Below, piece after piece: positions 15,025 through 22,610 of a DNA stretch of 24,871 nucleotides. Position 1 is the first letter of the stretch. Each line of letters begins with the position of its first letter. The position numbers and the translations under genes are program-made. The notes beneath the pieces are model-generated. The model was not told the DNA's origin. It was given only the letters and a program-made list of their open reading frames with translations, and did no database searches. Source of the stretch: Caryophanales bacterium UBA3668 (GTDB taxonomy: Bacteria; Bacillota_I; Bacilli_A; RFN20; CAG-826); assembly GCA_002373085.1 (NCBI GenBank), contig DFJP01000017.1:1-24871 (forward strand). Reading direction: 5' to 3'.

Positions 15025-16461
15025 ATGAAAATTAGTCGTTTAGCTATTACTGTTGCAACAGGCTTAATGAGCTTAAGCGTTGCAGGATGCAACAACAGAC
15101 CAAACAAACTTAACATCGTCATTTGGACAACTTATAACGATAGTTACCAAACTATTTTGAATAACGCGATTGCCGAATTTGAAAAAGACCATCCAGATAT
15201 CTCTGTTACAAACACAAAACAACAAGGTTCTTATCAAGATTTAGCTAAGAAATGTGTTGATGGTTTCGCAACAGACAACTATCCAGACATGGTTGCTGCT
15301 TACCCAGATTCAGTTGCTAACTTCTTAATGAATGGTAAATCTCTTAACATTCAACCATATATGGAAGACAAAGAAATTGGTTGGACACAAGAAGATTTAG
15401 AAGATATTCCAGAAGCATACATTGCTTTAGGACAGAATTATCCAATTCCAGGAACATATTCATTACCAGCTTCTAAATCAACAGAAGCTATGTATTATAA
15501 CCAAGATGTTCTTATCGGTTTAAATTTATCAGATGTTGATCCAACAATTAATGGTGGTAAACCATTAAATGATGCCTATTTCCAAAATATTACTTGGGAA
15601 GAAATGTTTGAAAAATTAATTCCAGCTCTTGAACTTAAAGATGCTCAACTCAAAGCAACTAGCTCAACAGGTACAGGATTAATTGATAAAGAGACATTTG
15701 CTGACTGGGCATGGGTTGGCTATGACTCTGATGATAACTTCTTCATTACATTAGCAGAACAATATGGCTATGGTTATACTGGCATTAACCCAACTAATGG
15801 TTCTGGTGTCATTGAATTCAATAATGATGGTATGAAAAACCTTATGAAGAAATTCGTTGGTTATTATAAAAACCATTATTTCACCACAAAAGGTATTATT
15901 AAACAAAACGTTAACTACCGTTCTACTAAAGACGCGATGTTATTCTCAATTGGTTCTACTGGTGGTGTTAAATATCAATTTGATGATAGTACAGCACACA
16001 ACGTTGGTGTTGCCCCAATCCCACATCCAGAAGGAAAACAATTAAAACTTATTTCTCAAGGACCAGATTTTGCATTCTTAAATCATAAAGATGAAAAAAG
16101 AGCAAAGGCCATTTGGGAATTCTTCAAATTATTCACAGGTACAAAATATAACACAGCTTGGGCATTAGCCTCTGGCTATTCACCAATTAGATACTCTGTT
16201 ATGGGTACTGAAGAATATATGGATTATGCAAACTTCGAAGACAAAGATGAACATACATTAGATAGATTAACCGCACTTAACGCAACTTATGCCGCTAGTG
16301 TTGGTGAATATCAATTCTCTTCTCCAGTCTTTAAAGGATCAGATGAAGCTCGTATTCAAGTCGGTACAATCTTTGCAGCATGTGCTGGAGCAGAAGATTT
16401 AGACGGCGCAATTGACGGAATTTTCTCAACAGCAGAATCTAACACAAGACTTAAGATGTAA
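15025..16461 (+). CDS. ABC solute-binding lipoprotein 1 (family 1 extracellular binding protein)
   Basis: 478 residues. Signal peptide with lipobox VAGC (Cys22), then a family 1 solute-binding fold (SBP_bac_1, UgpB/MalE class), which captures substrate at the surface and hands it to the permeases. Seen: NIVIWTTYND after the lipid anchor, AAYPDSV near residue 94, PGTYSLPASKSTEAMYYN, and SIGSTGG in the second lobe. These motifs recur in the next gene, so the two are paralogues. Aromatic residues are frequent in the probable cleft (Trp, Tyr), which fits sugars or nucleobases but does not decide. A 22-base gap leads to the paralogue. Confidence 0.9.
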   Translation: MKISRLAITVATGLMSLSVAGCNNRPNKLNIVIWTTYNDSYQTILNNAIAEFEKDHPDISVTNTKQQGSYQDLAKKCVDGFATDNYPDMVAAYPDSVANFLMNGKSLNIQPYMEDKEIGWTQEDLEDIPEAYIALGQNYPIPGTYSLPASKSTEAMYYNQDVLIGLNLSDVDPTINGGKPLNDAYFQNITWEEMFEKLIPALELKDAQLKATSSTGTGLIDKETFADWAWVGYDSDDNFFITLAEQYGYGYTGINPTNGSGVIEFNNDGMKNLMKKFVGYYKNHYFTTKGIIKQNVNYRSTKDAMLFSIGSTGGVKYQFDDSTAHNVGVAPIPHPEGKQLKLISQGPDFAFLNHKDEKRAKAIWEFFKLFTGTKYNTAWALASGYSPIRYSVMGTEEYMDYANFEDKDEHTLDRLTALNATYAASVGEYQFSSPVFKGSDEARIQVGTIFAACAGAEDLDGAIDGIFSTAESNTRLKM

Positions 16462-16483
16462 TTAGTTCATAGGAGGTAAATCT

Positions 16484-17935
16484 ATGAAAAGAAATATTAA
16501 ATCATTCATGCTTTTACCATTAGCAGTTGGAATGCTTACAGGATGTGGCAAAGACAACTTCAATGGTATTACAATCAAATTCTGGCATACTTTTGGTCAA
16601 ACAATTCAAGATGCCCTAACAGAAAAAATTAATCTCTTTACAAAAGCGGTTAAAGAACACGATGGTGTTGATGTTCGTATCCAACTTGTTTATCAAGGTA
16701 ACTACGATGACGTCGCCAAAAAGATTTCTGATGGTTATAGCGTTGGTAATAGACCAAATATTTCTGTTGCTTACCCAGATAACGTTTCTGATTATCTCGG
16801 AATTGGAAAATCCGTTAACAAAGAATTTGTTGTTAATCTAGATTCATATATCAATAACGCAACTTATGGATTTGGAAAAGAATCCTGGTTAGGTGATCAA
16901 TATGATGAAACAGATTTCGTTGAAGATTTCTATAACGAAGGCAAAAACTATTCTGTTGAAGGAACATATTCTCTTCCATTTATGAAATCTACAGAAATCA
17001 TGTTCTATAACTTAGACTTAGTTAAAAGCGCTATGCCTGGCTATAGACCAGAAATTGGCAATTCCGAAACACAGATTGCTAATTACATGAAAAACCTTGA
17101 TTGGGATGAATTCATGAATTTCTGTACGTATATCAAAGAACATATGTCAGAGATTCATAACGAATTAGTTGTTCCTCTATATTACGATAGTGATGCTAAC
17201 TTTGTTATTACCAAATTATTCCAAAACAAAATCCCATATTCCTCAATTACAGCAGAAGGAACAGGCACAATTGAATTTGGCACTGGGGAGAATAGACAAA
17301 AAACAATTGATATGCTCACTGAATTAAATACAGACTTTAAGAATGGACTATTCACAACACGTGGTATTGTCAATAAATATGGTAGTGATTACTTCACCAA
17401 TTCCAAGTGTGTATTCTCAGTCGGCTCATCAGGTGGATCTGGTTATAACTTCCCACAAGCTGATGCTTTTGAAATTGGTGTTTGCCGTGTTCCTCATAGC
17501 AACAATAACCCATTATATGTTTCTCAAGGACCAACACTCGCCATCTTCTCTGATGATGGTTTAGGCGCTCAAGCAAACGAACAAACCAAACTTTACTCCT
17601 GGAAATTCGTTAAATTCATTACAAACGCCGAGATTAATGCTCAAATGTGTCTCAGAGGTTCAGAAGGTTATGCCCCTGTCCGTACAAGCGCATATGAAAC
17701 CGCTTTATTCCAAGAATTTATGGAAGAAGGCGAAAACTATGCAAAATGCTACAAAGTTATCGTTGATGATATTAACGTTGACGCTGGATATTTAGTTTCT
17801 AAATGTTTCAAAGGTAGTGCTGCTCTTAGAGACGAAATTGGTTCTATGTTTACAGCCGCTATTCAAGTCTCTGACACAAGCGAATTATCAGATCTTATTG
17901 ATACCTGTATCAGTAATGCAAGACAAAAATTCTAG
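16484..17935 (+). CDS. ABC solute-binding lipoprotein 2 (paralogue of binding protein 1)
   Basis: 483 residues. Signal peptide with lipobox LTGC (Cys21), then a family 1 solute-binding fold. Shared with its upstream paralogue: TIKFWHTFGQ after the anchor, the AYPDNV motif, EGTYSLPFMKSTEIMFYN, FTTRGIV, SVGSSGG, VPH and SQGP. The rest has diverged considerably, so different or overlapping ligands are likely while sharing one permease pair. Ribosome binding site AGGAGG 7 bases before ATG. The stop is fused to the ribosome binding site of the thermonuclease gene, which ties the nuclease to the binding proteins. Confidence 0.9.
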   Translation: MKRNIKSFMLLPLAVGMLTGCGKDNFNGITIKFWHTFGQTIQDALTEKINLFTKAVKEHDGVDVRIQLVYQGNYDDVAKKISDGYSVGNRPNISVAYPDNVSDYLGIGKSVNKEFVVNLDSYINNATYGFGKESWLGDQYDETDFVEDFYNEGKNYSVEGTYSLPFMKSTEIMFYNLDLVKSAMPGYRPEIGNSETQIANYMKNLDWDEFMNFCTYIKEHMSEIHNELVVPLYYDSDANFVITKLFQNKIPYSSITAEGTGTIEFGTGENRQKTIDMLTELNTDFKNGLFTTRGIVNKYGSDYFTNSKCVFSVGSSGGSGYNFPQADAFEIGVCRVPHSNNNPLYVSQGPTLAIFSDDGLGAQANEQTKLYSWKFVKFITNAEINAQMCLRGSEGYAPVRTSAYETALFQEFMEEGENYAKCYKVIVDDINVDAGYLVSKCFKGSAALRDEIGSMFTAAIQVSDTSELSDLIDTCISNARQKF

Positions 17936-17947
17936 GAGGGTTCTTAT

Positions 17948-19384
17948 ATGAATTTAAAAAGATCATTTCTTAGAACAATTCTAACAGGTGCTCTCCTTAT
18001 TTCAGGATTAGTTTCTTGTGGAAACAGAGGTCCTTATGAAGGAGACGCTAACTGGATTGATTACGTTCATAATGGTTCAGTTACTTTAAACCTTAATTAC
18101 AATCAAAAAGATTTCTACGTTGATGGTGTTGGCCAATTTACATTAGCACACGCTATTGATGGAGACACTGCTCACTTTACTCCAATGGTGGATTCCACAC
18201 ACAGCGGATTAATGAAGGCTAGATTCTATGGTATTGATACTCCTGAATCAACTGGAAAAATCCAACAATATGGTCACGCAGCTTCTGAATACACCAAATC
18301 GATTTTAAATGAAGCTAATGAAAATGGCACAATTGTCGTTTCATCTGCTCAAGATGACTATGGCGCACCTAACCCAGATAGCACTGGTAGCCGTTATGTT
18401 TCTCTAGTTTGGGTTAACTTAACTAAGAAAAATGCTAGCTTAAGCGAACTTTATTGTCTCAATCTCATGATTGTTCAAAAAGGTTTAAGCTGGGTTAAGA
18501 ATGTTCAAGACATGCCACAATATGCCGATACATTCTATAAAGCTGAGCAACAAGCAAAAGATTACAAGCTCAACCTTCACTCTGGTGTAGATGATGGCTG
18601 GACAGATACAAGTGATTTTGAAACAGTTGACTTATTATCAATTAAAGATGAATTAGCAAATTCTCTTGCTGATCCAGATTATGAAAACCCATACGACAAC
18701 AAAAACATTAAAGTTTGTGGTACAGTTGCCGGTTTCTCAAATCACATTCTCTATTTACAAGACTTTATCCTTAGAGATGAGGATGATCCAAATAGTGGAG
18801 AATATGTTGGTATTAACATTTTCGTTGGCATGGGTGGTATTCCATCTAAATTCACAAAACTTAATACTTATATTCAAGTTTGTGGTACATCTCAATACAC
18901 AGATAACTATGGATTCCAAGTTACTAATACTCAAGGTAGATTCCCATACGGAACACCAACTAATGATGCAGATGCAAGAATTCTTCTTAAACCAGAAGAA
19001 AACATCGAACATACATTAGATACACTTGAATTTACAAAGAGTGCATTGAATGATGTTGCAAACGCTAAAAACCCATATAACTTAGATTGCTTAAATTGCC
19101 GTGTTAGAGTTACAGAAACATTAACAGTCAATAGAGTCTATGTTAGTGAATCAACCAGCAAAGAATTAACAATTTACTTTGATGGCTGCGATTTCAACTG
19201 TTATGTTCCATTTAACTATTATGGCGATCCAGAGAATAGATCATATCGCTGGGTTTTAGAAAGTGACTTTGTTGGAAGACAATTTACTCTTGAAGGAGTT
19301 TATGTCTATCACAAAACACAAAAAGGTGAAATTAAATTCCAAATTATTCCAAGCAAAGGTGAAGAATTTGTTTGGGTTCATTAA
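17948..19384 (+). CDS. Thermonuclease (SNase-type) lipoprotein with OB-like C-terminal part
   Basis: A 478-residue surface nuclease. Seen: lipobox LVSC (Cys24); staphylococcal nuclease domain (PF00565) at about 63-215 with calcium/active-site residues Asp71 (AIDGDT), Arg92, Asp97 and Glu100 (RFYGIDTPE, the exact R-x7-E spacing of Staphylococcus nuclease Arg35-Glu43) and Arg149 (TGSRYVSLVWV, the Arg87 equivalent). All catalytic residues are present. The C-terminal half shows two beta-rich OB-like domains at about 245-330 (NIKVCGTVAG, YIQVCGT) and 375-478, resembling the nucleic-acid-binding modules of YhcR-type nucleases. It should cut DNA and RNA in a calcium-dependent way to 3'-phosphate products. 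Ribosome binding site AGGAGG overlaps the preceding stop. Confidence 0.93.
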   Translation: MNLKRSFLRTILTGALLISGLVSCGNRGPYEGDANWIDYVHNGSVTLNLNYNQKDFYVDGVGQFTLAHAIDGDTAHFTPMVDSTHSGLMKARFYGIDTPESTGKIQQYGHAASEYTKSILNEANENGTIVVSSAQDDYGAPNPDSTGSRYVSLVWVNLTKKNASLSELYCLNLMIVQKGLSWVKNVQDMPQYADTFYKAEQQAKDYKLNLHSGVDDGWTDTSDFETVDLLSIKDELANSLADPDYENPYDNKNIKVCGTVAGFSNHILYLQDFILRDEDDPNSGEYVGINIFVGMGGIPSKFTKLNTYIQVCGTSQYTDNYGFQVTNTQGRFPYGTPTNDADARILLKPEENIEHTLDTLEFTKSALNDVANAKNPYNLDCLNCRVRVTETLTVNRVYVSESTSKELTIYFDGCDFNCYVPFNYYGDPENRSYRWVLESDFVGRQFTLEGVYVYHKTQKGEIKFQIIPSKGEEFVWVH

Positions 19385-19420
19385 TTAAATTAATTAATAT
19401 TATATTAAGGAGGCAAGATT

Positions 19421-19915
19421 ATGTATTGTTGCCATTGCGGTAAATATATCGATGAACATAAATTAGAAGCAAAAAAATCTTCTAGAGTTTTAAAGGATGA
19501 AAACGGAGAGCTCTTAGAAGTTAATGAAGACGCTCAAATTAATTATGTTTGTCCACAATGTGGCCATCTAATTCATGGAGATGTGACACCAGAAGATTTG
19601 AAATCACTTTCACAAGCTTCTCACTCACAACTTCAAAGAGGAGCAAACAGTTTTGCTCGTGGAATGGCCTTAAACCTTATCGGCTTAATTATTGGTATTC
19701 TTGCCTTATCATTCTTCTTGTTATCGTTCCAAACTGTTGGAGGTGCGAAAGAGTTAAATACTACTAAATCCACCTTCTACATCTTTGTAGCGATGGCTGT
19801 AATCGCTGTTATTCTTTTAGGATTTGGTGTAGTGAACACTGTTATCGGTCTCAGAAAAAGGGTCACATATACCAAGTTGCTAAAAGACTTAAATAACAAG
19901 ACCTTTGTTCAATAG
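19421..19915 (+). CDS. Zinc-ribbon protein with two membrane helices
   Basis: 164 residues. N-terminal zinc-binding pair Cys3-x2-Cys6 (YCCHCGKYI) and Cys44-x2-Cys47 (VCPQCGHL) with about 38 residues between, followed by a Gln/Ser-rich linker and two membrane helices at about 83-107 and 120-146, then a basic tail. Topology suggests both ends are cytoplasmic. I know no function for this arrangement; zinc-ribbon plus membrane helices is common among small uncharacterised Bacillota proteins. Strong AAGGAGG ribosome binding site. It sits inside the operon, between the thermonuclease and the OB lipoprotein, so it may help with assembly or regulation of the system. Confidence 0.8.
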   Translation: MYCCHCGKYIDEHKLEAKKSSRVLKDENGELLEVNEDAQINYVCPQCGHLIHGDVTPEDLKSLSQASHSQLQRGANSFARGMALNLIGLIIGILALSFFLLSFQTVGGAKELNTTKSTFYIFVAMAVIAVILLGFGVVNTVIGLRKRVTYTKLLKDLNNKTFVQ

Positions 19916-19950
19916 AACATTGGCAAATTAATAATGTTGAGTAATAAAAA

Positions 19951-19956
19951 AGGAGG
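19951..19956 (+). promoter_or_regulatory. Ribosome binding site that fixes the start of the OB lipoprotein
   Basis: AGGAGG, 4 bases before ATG at 19961. An in-frame ATG at 19934 lies before this site, lacks its own site and would put nine residues in front of the signal peptide, so it is rejected. Confidence 0.88.
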
Positions 19957-19960
19957 ACAT

Positions 19961-21886
19961 ATGAAAAGCAAATTTTTATTACCACTAGTTTTACTTGGTG
20001 GTTTGACCCTCGTAGGATGTGGAAACCAACCTGCGCCAGTCGGACCAGTTGTGACAACAACAGTTACAATTTCCAATAAAACTGCCTTACAAGCAGAGTG
20101 GCACGTTGGCGATGCCGGCCGTGAACTCAGCTTGACACTTGATCCAGATGGCAACATTATGCAACTTATTGCAGATGGTGACCTCACAACAACATCAAGC
20201 AACAACAATGTTGTTGGCGTTAGCGGTGTTGGCTTAAGCGCTATTGGCGCAGGAACAGCCACAGTTACTGTTAATTACAAAGGTGCAACCGACACAGTTG
20301 AAATTACAGTTGCTGCAAAACAAACAGCTAAAGAAAAATATGGCGTTGCTCACGAAGGTACTGCAGAAGATCCATTCACCAATGAAGATGCACTTACAGT
20401 TGCAGCACACGCTGACTACAATAGTGAAGACTATTATGTTAGAGGTGAAGTCGCTTCCTTCTATCATGCTCCAGGTTCAAGAAACGATGGTTATGTTTCA
20501 TGGTTCTTAAAACCAGCAGAAGGAAAGACCGCCAAATTTGAAGTCTATAAATGTAAAAAAGCAGATGGCACAGCTTTAACAGATGATGATATCTGGGTTG
20601 GCGCTATTGCAACAGCTCATGGCACATTCACTGTCTATCAAGGACAATATGAAACAAGTGAAGGTTCTATTTTCGTTAAGAGCGAAGGTGAAAAACCAGC
20701 ACCAAGAACCACAATTCAATCTACATTTGCTGAAGTTTTAGCAGCAGGTAAAGCTCTTCCAGATGGTGGAGATACATACGATTACCATGAATTCACTGGA
20801 TTCGTTACAAAGAAAGAAGGCAAAAACTTCTTCTTAACCGCTACTAAAGGTGAAGCCATTACAGATGTTAAAGCAAATACATTTGAAATCTATAGCCCAG
20901 CAGACGCAGTCGCAGCTAAATTATTAAAAGATGCTGAAGTTAAAGTTAAAGCAGTCGTTAAAAACTACCACGATCAAATTGAAAATGGTAATACATTAGT
21001 AGCTGATGACGTTACAGTAATTACTGCTGGTACTCCTTGGGAATCTATCAAAGCCACAGTTACTGAAGCTAGAACACTCATCGCAGCAGTCCCAGCTCCA
21101 GCAGCTTCTGAATTCGATACTTCAAAATCAAAACCATCATTAAGCAAAAACGTTAATAATGGTGCAACATATGAAGTTACAGGTATTGTTGTTAAAAAAG
21201 GCAATACTTGGACAGAAGAAAGCCAATACAAGAATGCTGATTTCTACATTGCTGATACAGCAGGTGATGAAACCAACACATTACAAGTCTTCAGATATGC
21301 TGACAAGACAATCTTTGACGGATTACAAATTGGTGATACAGTCAAAGTTACATGTACATTAGTTGCTTACTTCACACTCAACAAAGACACAAGTGAAGTT
21401 ACATTAGCAGCTTATGAAACAAACGCTAACCCAACAGTCGTTAATGAAGGCCAAGAAGGTGGCGGTGGCGGACAACAAACCGGTATCACATTGACTCCAG
21501 GTACAAATGGTTCTGCAGCAGTTGTTAAAGTTGGAACAGCTGAAAATCCAGCAGTTAAAGTTGGAACAGGTAGCAAAGCTGGCGATATGACTATTTCTGG
21601 AATCCCAGCAACCGCTACAAAAGTTACTTTACACGCAGCAGCATGGAATGGTAAAACCGCAGTCTTAACTGTTACAGCAACAAACGCTACAGTTAACACA
21701 ACTTCAGTTACTTTAACTGCCGATACAGGCATTTCTGGTAACACTCCATTTACATTAGCAGGTTCTGAGGCAACATATGTTGTTGAGCTCAGTTTAACAA
21801 ATGTTACTGGTGAAGTTTCAATTACACTTGCTACAACCGACACAGCAAATGGCAGATTCGTCGTTTGGGGCGTCACAGCTGAATAA
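19961..21886 (+). CDS. Large lipoprotein with Ig-like and tandem OB-like domains
   Basis: 641 residues. Signal peptide with lipobox LVGC (Cys20); Big_2-like region at about 33-118; first OB-like domain at about 133-242, opening with GTAEDPFTNEDAL (a pattern typical of OB-fold modules in surface proteins, DUF6359-like); second at about 250-356 (FTGFVTKKEG); third at about 365-490 (YEVTGIVVKKG); a Gly-rich linker (499-504); and a C-terminal beta-sandwich-like domain at about 508-641 of a kind I associate with secreted gut-bacterial proteins. No catalytic motif is seen. OB folds often bind single-stranded nucleic acid, so a surface capture role fits the neighbouring nucleases, but OB folds also bind sugars. 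Last gene of the operon, followed by a strong terminator. Confidence 0.82.
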   Translation: MKSKFLLPLVLLGGLTLVGCGNQPAPVGPVVTTTVTISNKTALQAEWHVGDAGRELSLTLDPDGNIMQLIADGDLTTTSSNNNVVGVSGVGLSAIGAGTATVTVNYKGATDTVEITVAAKQTAKEKYGVAHEGTAEDPFTNEDALTVAAHADYNSEDYYVRGEVASFYHAPGSRNDGYVSWFLKPAEGKTAKFEVYKCKKADGTALTDDDIWVGAIATAHGTFTVYQGQYETSEGSIFVKSEGEKPAPRTTIQSTFAEVLAAGKALPDGGDTYDYHEFTGFVTKKEGKNFFLTATKGEAITDVKANTFEIYSPADAVAAKLLKDAEVKVKAVVKNYHDQIENGNTLVADDVTVITAGTPWESIKATVTEARTLIAAVPAPAASEFDTSKSKPSLSKNVNNGATYEVTGIVVKKGNTWTEESQYKNADFYIADTAGDETNTLQVFRYADKTIFDGLQIGDTVKVTCTLVAYFTLNKDTSEVTLAAYETNANPTVVNEGQEGGGGGQQTGITLTPGTNGSAAVVKVGTAENPAVKVGTGSKAGDMTISGIPATATKVTLHAAAWNGKTAVLTVTATNATVNTTSVTLTADTGISGNTPFTLAGSEATYVVELSLTNVTGEVSITLATTDTANGRFVVWGVTAE

Positions 21887-21911
21887 TAGTTTATTAGCTA
21901 AACCACATATT

Positions 21912-21938
21912 AGGGGCGTGCTTGCACGCTCCTTTTAT
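21912..21938 (+). terminator. Intrinsic terminator of the ABC/nuclease operon
   Basis: AGGGGCGTG and CACGCTCCT form a 9-bp stem (one G-T wobble) around loop CTTG, followed by TTTTAT. It is much richer in G and C than its surroundings and lies 25 bases after the last stop of the operon. Confidence 0.92.
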
Positions 21939-21955
21939 ATTGCTTTTATTATTTG

Positions 21956-21961
21956 TATAAT
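21956..21961 (+). promoter_or_regulatory. -10 box of the DJ-1/PfpI gene
   Basis: Consensus TATAAT, 22 bases before the ATG. The -35 region is T-rich and overlaps the T-run of the preceding terminator without a good TTGACA match, so only the -10 is well supported. TTGGAG before the ATG is the ribosome binding site. Confidence 0.6.
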
Positions 21962-21983
21962 GTTTTTGTTGGAGATATAGATT

Positions 21984-22529
21984 ATGAAATTATTAATGTT
22001 ATTCGCGGATGGCTTTGAAGATGTTGAAGCAGTAGCGACTCGCGATGTCCTTGTTAGAGCAGGGATTGAAGTAGTGGATGCTCGCATCAAAGAAGATGAG
22101 ACAGTTATCTCATCACATAAAATGTATTTTAATCACTTTAAAAGGCTCTCTGAGGTGAATTTCGCTGAATTTAGTGGAATTATTCTTCCTGGAGGTTCTC
22201 GTGGCGTAAATAACCTTTTAAATAGCAGCGAAGTAATTAAAACAGTTAAAGAGTTTTCTGACTCTAACAAATTAGTGTGTGCGATATGCGCTGCTCCAAT
22301 GGTGTTAGATAAAGCCGGTCTATTAAAAGGTAAAGACTTTACATGTTATCCAGGATGTGAAGCTGGGCTAGAAGGAAACTATACTGGAAAAGAAGTTGTG
22401 GTCCTAGAAAAGATGATTACTGCAAGGAGTATGTTATATAGTATTCCATTCGGTTTAGCGATCGTTGAAAAACTCTTAGGAAAAGAAATTAGTAGCAAGA
22501 TTTATCAACAAATTGCGGGAATTAGATAG
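21984..22529 (+). CDS. DJ-1/PfpI family protein
   Basis: 181 residues, cytoplasmic, full length for the DJ-1/YajL/PfpI group (PF01965). Seen: FADGFEDVEA with Glu15 (the DJ-1 Glu18 equivalent), the strand LPGG (68-71), the nucleophile elbow AICAAP with Cys102, and the C-terminal pattern ITARSMLYSIPFGLAIVEKL matching the DJ-1 segment near its catalytic-site His. That His position holds another residue here, as in DJ-1-like members with a Cys/Glu site only. Roles reported for the family include oxidative stress protection and glyoxalase or deglycase activity, which are disputed. Single gene with its own promoter and terminator; no evident link to the nuclease locus. Confidence 0.92.
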   Translation: MKLLMLFADGFEDVEAVATRDVLVRAGIEVVDARIKEDETVISSHKMYFNHFKRLSEVNFAEFSGIILPGGSRGVNNLLNSSEVIKTVKEFSDSNKLVCAICAAPMVLDKAGLLKGKDFTCYPGCEAGLEGNYTGKEVVVLEKMITARSMLYSIPFGLAIVEKLLGKEISSKIYQQIAGIR

Positions 22530-22540
22530 TTTTTAAAAAT

Positions 22541-22587
22541 AAAAAGATATTTTCTTGAAAACAGGCTCTCGAGAAGATATCTTTTTT
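22541..22587 (+). terminator. Terminator of the DJ-1/PfpI gene
   Basis: AAAAAGATAT (22541-22550) pairs with ATATCTTTTT (22577-22586) in a perfect 10-bp stem around a 26-base loop, which can itself fold a little (TTTTC/GAAAA). T-run included in the right arm. It ends only 24 bases before the next start codon. Confidence 0.75.
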
Positions 22588-22610
22588 ACATAGAATACAT
22601 CATTAGACTT

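Noticed and set aside
19934..19960. Longer N-terminus for the OB lipoprotein, starting at ATG 19934
   Set aside because: No ribosome binding site before it; AGGAGG directly precedes ATG 19961 and the signal peptide begins there.
21412..21876. 154-codon open frame on the minus strand inside the OB lipoprotein gene
   Set aside because: It mirrors the Thr/Ala/Val-rich codons of the real gene, has no ribosome binding site and no recognisable motif.
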